From NCBI GenBank assembly GCA_903813345.2, contig CAIIXF020000002.1:24440455-24504454 (forward strand): a stretch of DNA of 64,000 bases, read 5' to 3'. The notes beneath the pieces are model-generated. The model made no database searches. It was given only the letters and a program-made list of their open reading frames with translations, and was not told where the DNA came from. Shown piece after piece: positions 37,501 to 64,000 of the stretch; positions within the stretch are counted from its first letter, which is position 1, and every line of letters begins with the position of its first letter. The DNA is from Owenia fusiformis (lineage: Eukaryota > Annelida > Polychaeta > Sabellida > Oweniidae). Position numbers and translations under genes: made by a program.

Positions 37501-39035
37501 GGGGCCACTTGGAGCCCCTGTATAGATTCTTGGGGCCACTGGGGGCCATCATATAGCTTCTGGGGGCTTCTGGAACCTAATGTATTTTGCCAGGTTTCAC
37601 CAAAATCTTCAAATATGGGGGCTGTCAGGAGGGGGTTAAATTAAGTTATAATTTTTTTTAACAAATTCATGTGACTATTTATCTCTAAAGCAAAGGGAGA
37701 ATAACTTTCTTTTAACTCATTAAGAATGTGAAATGTAAAAACCTCATTATCAAGTGATGTTACCATAGCATCTGAAATGTTAGAAATATTACATAAACCA
37801 TATGATGAATCATCTTCACTTCTAATCATGCTTTATACTTCAGATGCTTTAAGAATCAAAAATATGAAGAATATGATGAATATAATGAAAATCAGACTAT
37901 ATGTATACTATTTATATGAATCATTGAAAGTGCATGGTAAATTATAAAATTGGATCTTTAATATACAGGGTCGAGATAACCGTTTTGACCCCTGTGAATG
38001 ATAGTCAAAATACATGTAACCTTTCCACATACTTATAAGTTCAGTTCAATACATGCACATTTTTACTCAATAAGATTGAAACAACTATGGTTGTCACTTT
38101 TTTTGTTAATTTAATATTCTTTTTATTATTGTCAAACAATGACGTTCACAGTAGGTGCCTCCAAAGCTGGATAATTTTGTTAATTCTGATCCAATTTTGA
38201 AGATTTGTTGTCTCTTTAATGTTGATTATATCTTCCACTCATCAAATAAGGGACAAAACTATGCACACATTCTGCCATACGGCCTCAGTTCTAATAGATA
38301 TGTTGCTATACTAGGATATTCTGAACCAAAAATGGATTGATGACGACACAATTAATGCAAATTAGCTAATTTGCATAACTGAATATTGTAACCATATAGA
38401 AAATTTAATAAGGTTTAATCAGATACCAATATCATCTCTATAGACCAAATAATGGCGAAGCTACATTGATTCAAGACTCCAAGGTAAGACGTATGTATAT
38501 TATTGTCAAATAATGACATTCACGATAGCTGCCTCGAAAGTTACATAACTTTCGTAATACTGATTCAATTTTGAATCTGTTTTCACTTTTATGTTGCTTA
38601 TACCTTCTACTAATAGAATAAAGGACAAAACTTTTCAGAAATTTTGCCATACGGCCTCAGTTCTAATAGATACGTAGCTATAGTTGGAAATTCTGAACCA
38701 AAAATAGATTGATGACGTCATAATTTATGCAAATTAGATAATTTGCATAATTGAATGTCATAAATTTATTGGAAATTTAACGAGGTTTAATTTGGTACCA
38801 ATATCATTTCTATAGACCAAATAATGACAGAGCTACAAATGATTTAAGATACCAAGGTAAGATGTCTAAAGATGCGTAACCATGGTAACTGAATGCTGCC
38901 ATAAAAGTACTATGGGACATTAGTTGGCAATGTTAACAAATGAATTCATTAAATAGACACCCTAGGGATTACAAAAATGTATGTAACTTATTCACACCTT
39001 ATGGGTGCATGGGAACCCCTTGTTCCTACTGTACT
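34548..39035. mobile_element. giant foldback element, about 4.5 kb
   Basis: The left arm (34548-36025) and the right arm (37561-39035) are inverted copies with few differences. The outer ends are 'AGTATAGTAGGAACAAGG' and 'CCTTGTTCCTACTGTACT'. The inner ends are 'TAGGTTCCAGAAGCCCCC' and its complement. Each arm holds an internal direct duplication of about 385 bp (34690-35085 and 35090-35460 on the left), with 'ATGCAAATTA' octamer-like palindromes and 'TGACGTCATCAAT'. A minisatellite fills the centre. No transposase is seen. Paired short open frames (35717 + strand and 37641 - strand) are mirror images and differ mostly by amino-acid-changing bases, so they look uncoded. No target duplication could be defined. 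Confidence 0.85.
36008..37579. repeat. minisatellite that reverses direction
   Basis: Units of about 21 bp ('GGCCCCCAGAAGCTATACGA' type) run forward from 36008 to about 37150. They then run as their complement ('TATAGCTTCTGGGGGCC') to 37579. The forward part is about 1,140 bp and the reversed part about 420 bp. 'CAGTGGCCCC' insertions recur at intervals. Open frames on both strands reflect the repeat period only. Confidence 0.85.
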
Positions 39036-41012
39036 ATTTGGTCCTTCGATACAACAAATGACAATAAGTTATATCTTTGGTTTTCTGATCCTACAAAAGG
39101 TGGCAGCCTCCCCAACTTTTTTTTGTGGTCTGTGTGTTTGCTCCGTATTAATGTATATTTTTGGGGCACTTTTGTGAGATGGGCCTCTATACTAACATCC
39201 TGACATTTAAACTTGGAATCTGACTTACTCAAACATCAGCAAACGTGAGGTTCAGGCAAAATGGGTTCAATTATGCTGGGCGTAAGAGTAGTATAGGTCT
39301 TTCGTTATGCTGGGCATATAAAAGAGTAAAGATTAAAAGGTGGATTGGATCGAGTGGATTGGATTCATGTTAAAGGTGGATTGGATTGGCTATCTTCAAA
39401 ATATGGATTTTCCTTTAAAAAACAGATAAAATTCAAATGTTGGGGTGTTTACAATAATTCCATTAGAAACAGGAACTTTGCATATAACAATAACAAACAC
39501 AATCAAGTTGGATTAGTTCTTCATAAAGACATATTTTTATTATTATGATTCTCCAACATACAAAGAGTAGACCTTTTTACATTGATGGAACAAGAGCACT
39601 TTCCCTGTTCACAATTATAAGCGATGTATACAATTCAAATCAATTTCTGGGAGGGTCCCTTATTGATAACTCATGAAACATTTGGCCTAAAATTACATAA
39701 ACATTGCATAAACTGAGAATATTTTATCACCCTAGTTCATCAAAGATATGAATTGAAACACATGACATTCAAATCTGAGTCCCGTCATGTGATAAATGAG
39801 GAATGTTACACAATTGCTGTTATTTAGATAATTCTAACCTCTTAGAAAATTTGCTGAATCAACATTGCAAATTCACAAGTTGAAAATCACGACAGTGTAA
39901 GCGTGAGAAAATGATGATATCACTCCATCAATGTTCAAAAGTAATGTACAATATATGAAAAGAAAGTACAAGTACGCTCAGTTGAGTTCTTATTCATAAT
40001 GGATTTGCAAAATATTTTCAGTCAATGCACCTAAAATTCAAGATGAAGAAGTTATGTCCCCTGTGTAAGATGAACTTGAGGCTAAGTACTATGACCACAT
40101 AGTTATTTAATTTTTTGGGACACCCTGTAATAATGTATACATAAAAGCGTTTCCCCTCCAGATAAAACTAATTGTTATTTTACCTTGACATGCAGTGTTA
40201 CATTTTTGCACATCAAATCTAGTGCACATTTTTTGAAACATACCTTAATTTGGAAATCCATAAGTCTATTATGACATGGCAATTTCTATGGCTATTAGGT
40301 AACCGAAGGATTTCCTACTCTTAGCTAAGATTGTTTCAAAAAACATAAACCTTATACTATTAATTGATGCAATTTTGTCATGAACAATTTACAATACTTT
40401 TGATCAACCGCAACCTGTTAATTACAATTTTTTATTTTCTATTAAACTAAAACTATTTTTTTGAAATTGGTACAATAACCAAAATCACTACAATATGGGT
40501 TAATTCATGTTTGCTGTTAATTGGATATATACAGATATAAAGCAGTAAGTAAATTTAATACAATAGAAATTCTGACTGATTCGCAAATTTGGTGATATAA
40601 AATTACAAAATATAATTATATTCATGATTATATTAAAAGACTAAATCTTTCCACTGATTTTTTCATTGGTAAAGCTTCATTGTAAGAACATGATCAGAGT
40701 CATTTGCAGACATTTATTGAAGAATTTGAAGAAAGCCCTGATCTCTATGAGGCCACTGAAAACATTTCAACAATACTTTATCGATATAATTTTTTTGTAT
40801 AAAATAGAAAAAAGTTACAGTAAAATCTGTGTACTAGTATTTGAACACAACAAAATGTCACATTTTTTACAATTTAAGACATTTGGTGTCCCATGAATTA
40901 CAAAGGTTGGAAAAATATTCCCAGTGGCCTATGTGTATGTGAAAATCAGATTTTCAACATATTATTATTTGACTGGTTAAGCAATAATGGCACAATCAGC
41001 ACAAATGCATGT
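39036..41012. other. no gene recognised
   Basis: No exon is supported. A lone mariner-like end 'GGGACACCCTGTA' lies near 40117-40129. The rest is AT-rich. Confidence 0.45.
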
Positions 41013-41960
41013 AACAGATTGGATCTGAACTGGCTTGTCGATTACAGATTTGATCTGAACTGGCTAGCTGATTACAGATTGGATCTGAACTGGCTAGCAG
41101 ATTACAGATTGGATCTGAACTGGCTTGCTGATTAAAAATTGGATCTGAACTGGCTTGTCGATAACAGATTTGATCTGAACTGGCTAGCTGATTACAGATT
41201 GGATCTGAACTGGCTAGCAGATTACAGATTGGATCTGAACTGGCTTGCTGATTAAAAATTGGATCTGAACTGGCTTGCTGATTACAGATTGGATCTGAAC
41301 TGGCTTGCTGATTACAGATTGGATCTGAACTGGCTTGCTGATTAAAAATTGGATCTGAACTGGCTTGTCGATTACAGATTGGATCTGAAATGGCTTGCCG
41401 ATTACAGATTGGATCTGAAATGGCTAGCCTTGCGCAAGTCGGTATTTTTTTACTTATCTGATCTTGAATTATTCATATTAGAAATCAAGATAAGTAAAAG
41501 AGACCGACTTGGGCAAGGCTATGAAATGGCTTGCTGATTAAAAATTGGATCTGAACTGGCTTGCCAGTTACACATTGGATCTGAACTGGCTTGCCGATTA
41601 CAGATTGGATCTGAAATGGCTTGCCGATTACAGATTGGATCTGAACTGGCTTGCTGATTACAGATTGGATCTGAACTGGCTTGCCAGTTACACATTGGAT
41701 CTGAACTGGCTTGCCGATTACAGATTGGATCTGAAATGGCTTGCCGATTACAGATTGGATCTGAACTGGCTTGCTGATTACAGATTGGATCTGAACTGGC
41801 TAGCTGATTACAGATTGGATCTGAACTGGCTTGCTGATTAAAAATTGGATCTGAACTGGCTTGTCGATTACAGATTGGATCTGAAATGGCTTGCCGATTA
41901 CAGATTGGATCTGAACTGGCTTGCTGATTACAGATTGGATCTGAACTGACTGGGTAGCTG
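41013..41960. repeat. 30-bp satellite array, about 28 units
   Basis: The unit is 'ATTACAGATTGGATCTGAAC' plus 'TGGCTTGCTG'. The length is a multiple of three, so both strands stay open and would read decapeptide repeats (Leu-Asp-Leu-Asn-Trp type on +, Ser-Asp-Pro-Ile-Cys type on -). Some units carry 'ATTAAAAATTGG', which stops the + frame. A larger 120-bp pattern is visible at the start of the array. I see no promoter or signal for translation. Confidence 0.85.
41428..41519. mobile_element. 92-bp MITE inserted in the satellite
   Basis: The ends 'GCCTTGCGCAAGTCGGT' and 'ACCGACTTGGGCAAGGC' are inverted repeats. The arms continue through 'TACTTATC' and 'GATAAGTA'. TA stands on both sides, and the satellite resumes directly after, so the insertion point is exact. 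Confidence 0.75.
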
Positions 41961-42328
41961 ATAGTGATAATAGACTGGATATGAATTGACACCTGATAAT
42001 AAATAGTAAACTGATACACGTAAGCATGGCGAAATATCCAAAATTCAATGTGAACCAATGAGTTTCATTTCATCAGATCATATCAGATCATGTCTGTTTT
42101 CATTGCAGCAATGCCAGAATATCTTAATTTTTTTCGAATATTTAAATAATTTTATAAAAAGATCATGATATAAGCAATTTGATCTAAGCTCCAATTAGCT
42201 CATTGGTTGCCCATACACATCCATATATGGTAATAATCTCACACAATTCGGCAAATATATGAATATTATATGCCCTCAATACATTCACAAATTGTGCATA
42301 AAATAATATTTACACATTCTTTTGTAAG

Positions 42329-42539
42329 TACAGTGAAACTTGTAAATGGAACACCTCTAGAAGTGGAACGCCTGTAGAAGTGGAACACCTGTAGAAGTGG
42401 AACACCTCTAGAAGTGGAACACCGAGTCAAAACCAACGGATTACATGTAAATTGAATATTGAAGCCTGTAAGTGAAACTCCCAAATGGAACACTTTTTAG
42501 ATGTACCAAAGGTTTCCACTTATACAGGTTTTACTGTAC
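42329..42539. mobile_element. CAGT-AAACCTG family element with short tandem units
   Basis: 'ACAGTGAAACTTGTAAATGG' on the left is answered by 'ACTTATACAGGTTTTACTGT' on the right. Inside are four or five units of 'AAGTGGAACACCTCTAG'. It is a small relative of the element at 53767. Confidence 0.65.
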
Positions 42540-43738
42540 ATGTTTTAGTCTCAGACGACAGATTAGTCGATGCAGTATATTTACATGCTAAATTCTAGTA
42601 TACGTTTTCTGTCAATACTCAATACAATACATATATTATTATCATTTGTTATCAAAAATACCTTGCAGATAAATACAGAGTATATATAAAAGCATTACAG
42701 ACAAAATACAAAAACTATCTAATTCTGACTGATTTAACTGGACAAGTATAATGTATATGAAGAGATAATTATACTATGAAATATATAGATAAGGATTTGT
42801 TCTACAGTGTAAAATATATAACCCACAGTTTGATTTTAAAAACAAAGCCTTATTGCGTTATATAGTTAATAATAATTAAATAAGACAAATCATGAGTTTT
42901 TAGCGCACACAGTGAGGTTGTTTCCATCAATGAATGAGGAGTAAAATAACGAAAATCTGAATTCAATGTTCCACCAATACTATTCTATTGTTGTTGTATG
43001 TTGAAAGATAGATGAACAGCCAAACAAACAAGTAGCATCGGCCAAAGGCCAAATCTCACCATGTGAGCTAAAACTGCACAGGAATTAGGATCATTCATCT
43101 TTTCTGACAGAGCAAAGCTACATGTACGATTATTTGATTGATTTTATCATAAGCTGGTAGTGTTCTGAAAAATATTCCCCCCCATATACATGGAGACTTG
43201 ATCAACCAAATGTTAATGAGTTGAAATAAATGATTTAAAGATCTTTTTTTACAAATGTTATGATGTTGTGAAGTATAGAAAAAAGAAAAACCAATCCATC
43301 TCAAGAAATGATTGGGCCATTATTTGATTGATTCTGAATTTTGTTCGAACGAAATATTTGGCTTATATATCATAACTTGCCTTAAAATATTCTCTGAATG
43401 TTACACAGAATCACAAAATAATTCAAAATATAGTACTAAAAATTCTGTGGATTATTGAATTATTTTTATTCATAGTTTCCATGATGACCATTTGATATTT
43501 CAGTCATAAGAACCTTCATGAAAAAATTCCAAGCCCAGACTGCAAAACTATTCAGAACTATCATTAAAGGCCCTTTTCCCTACAGTCCAATACTCTAGGG
43601 TCAATCTGTAATTAATTGACCCTGTTCAACCAAGAATTACAAACGGCTCATGCCCGCCAATGGTTGTTCTAAATGAATGACAGAATTTTCATTCTATATG
43701 ATAGCTGCATGTTAAAATTTTCAATGGTGTTGTTGTTT
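42540..43738 (-). other. 3' flank of the ABC transporter gene
   Basis: No exon is supported. On the - strand an AATAAA (43470-43465) lies about 270 bases after the stop codon and is a candidate polyadenylation signal. Confidence 0.4.

Positions 43739-64000
<20,262 letters not shown>

Noticed and set aside
36062-37508. Long open frames on both strands with Ala-Pro-Arg-Ser-Tyr repeats
   Set aside because: They follow the 21-bp minisatellite period in every direction. There is no start context, signal or conserved change pattern.
35717-37829. Paired 60-73-residue open frames in the foldback arms
   Set aside because: They are mirror copies of one sequence, and the differences are mostly amino-acid-changing, so no coding constraint is visible.
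41013-42058. Open frames through the 30-bp satellite on both strands
   Set aside because: They are explained by a 30-bp period. Stops occur in variant units and there is no promoter.

Overview
The window looks like nuclear DNA of an animal, most likely a marine invertebrate. It is AT-rich, its genes are split by short GT-AG introns, it carries many small DNA transposons, and it encodes animal calnexin, polyubiquitin and an MRP1-type ABC transporter. The sequence alone does not fix the phylum. Nothing suggests bacteria, phage or an organelle.

Layout. (1) 1-18.6 kb, + strand: a tandem family of small secreted cysteine-rich peptides. There are three apparently intact genes (coding exons at 6029, 11294 and 18330) and one decayed copy (7139). 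Each has a TATA promoter, a short non-coding first exon and one coding exon. All four promoters share an 18-bp element just upstream of the TATA box. The space between is filled by several repeat families, two adjacent mariner-type elements (13.76-17.29 kb) and a piggyBac-type element nested in one of them. (2) 19-27.5 kb: a long satellite-like element, then on the - strand the first three coding exons of calnexin (24320 down to 21105). No later calnexin exon was found to their left. Intron 1 of calnexin holds a run of large hairpins. (3) 27.5-34.5 kb, + strand: a polyubiquitin gene of 14 repeats plus a final Cys, with one 5'UTR intron and two coding introns that both cut codon 47 of a repeat. 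Its promoter faces a likely calnexin first exon about 0.2-0.3 kb away. (4) 34.5-39.0 kb: one giant foldback element with about 1.47-kb arms and a 21-bp-type minisatellite that itself flips direction. (5) 41-42 kb: a 30-bp satellite with a tiny transposon in it. (6) 43.7-64 kb, - strand: 23 exons of an ABCC1/MRP1-type transporter, from mid-TMD1 to the stop codon. The 3,507 coding bases keep frame across every junction. Its introns hold a 0.9-kb foldback element, a 3.2-kb 82-bp satellite and a 42-bp repeat that has multiplied a splice donor.

Together: calnexin (ER glycoprotein folding) and polyubiquitin (protein turnover) form a head-to-head proteostasis pair. The peptide cluster is a separate, lineage-specific-looking unit. 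The ABC transporter is an unrelated housekeeping or defence exporter. The most unusual material is the peptide cluster with its shared promoter element and a duplicated splice acceptor/start codon, the Ala19-Gly20 ubiquitin variant, and the multiplied splice donor in the transporter gene.
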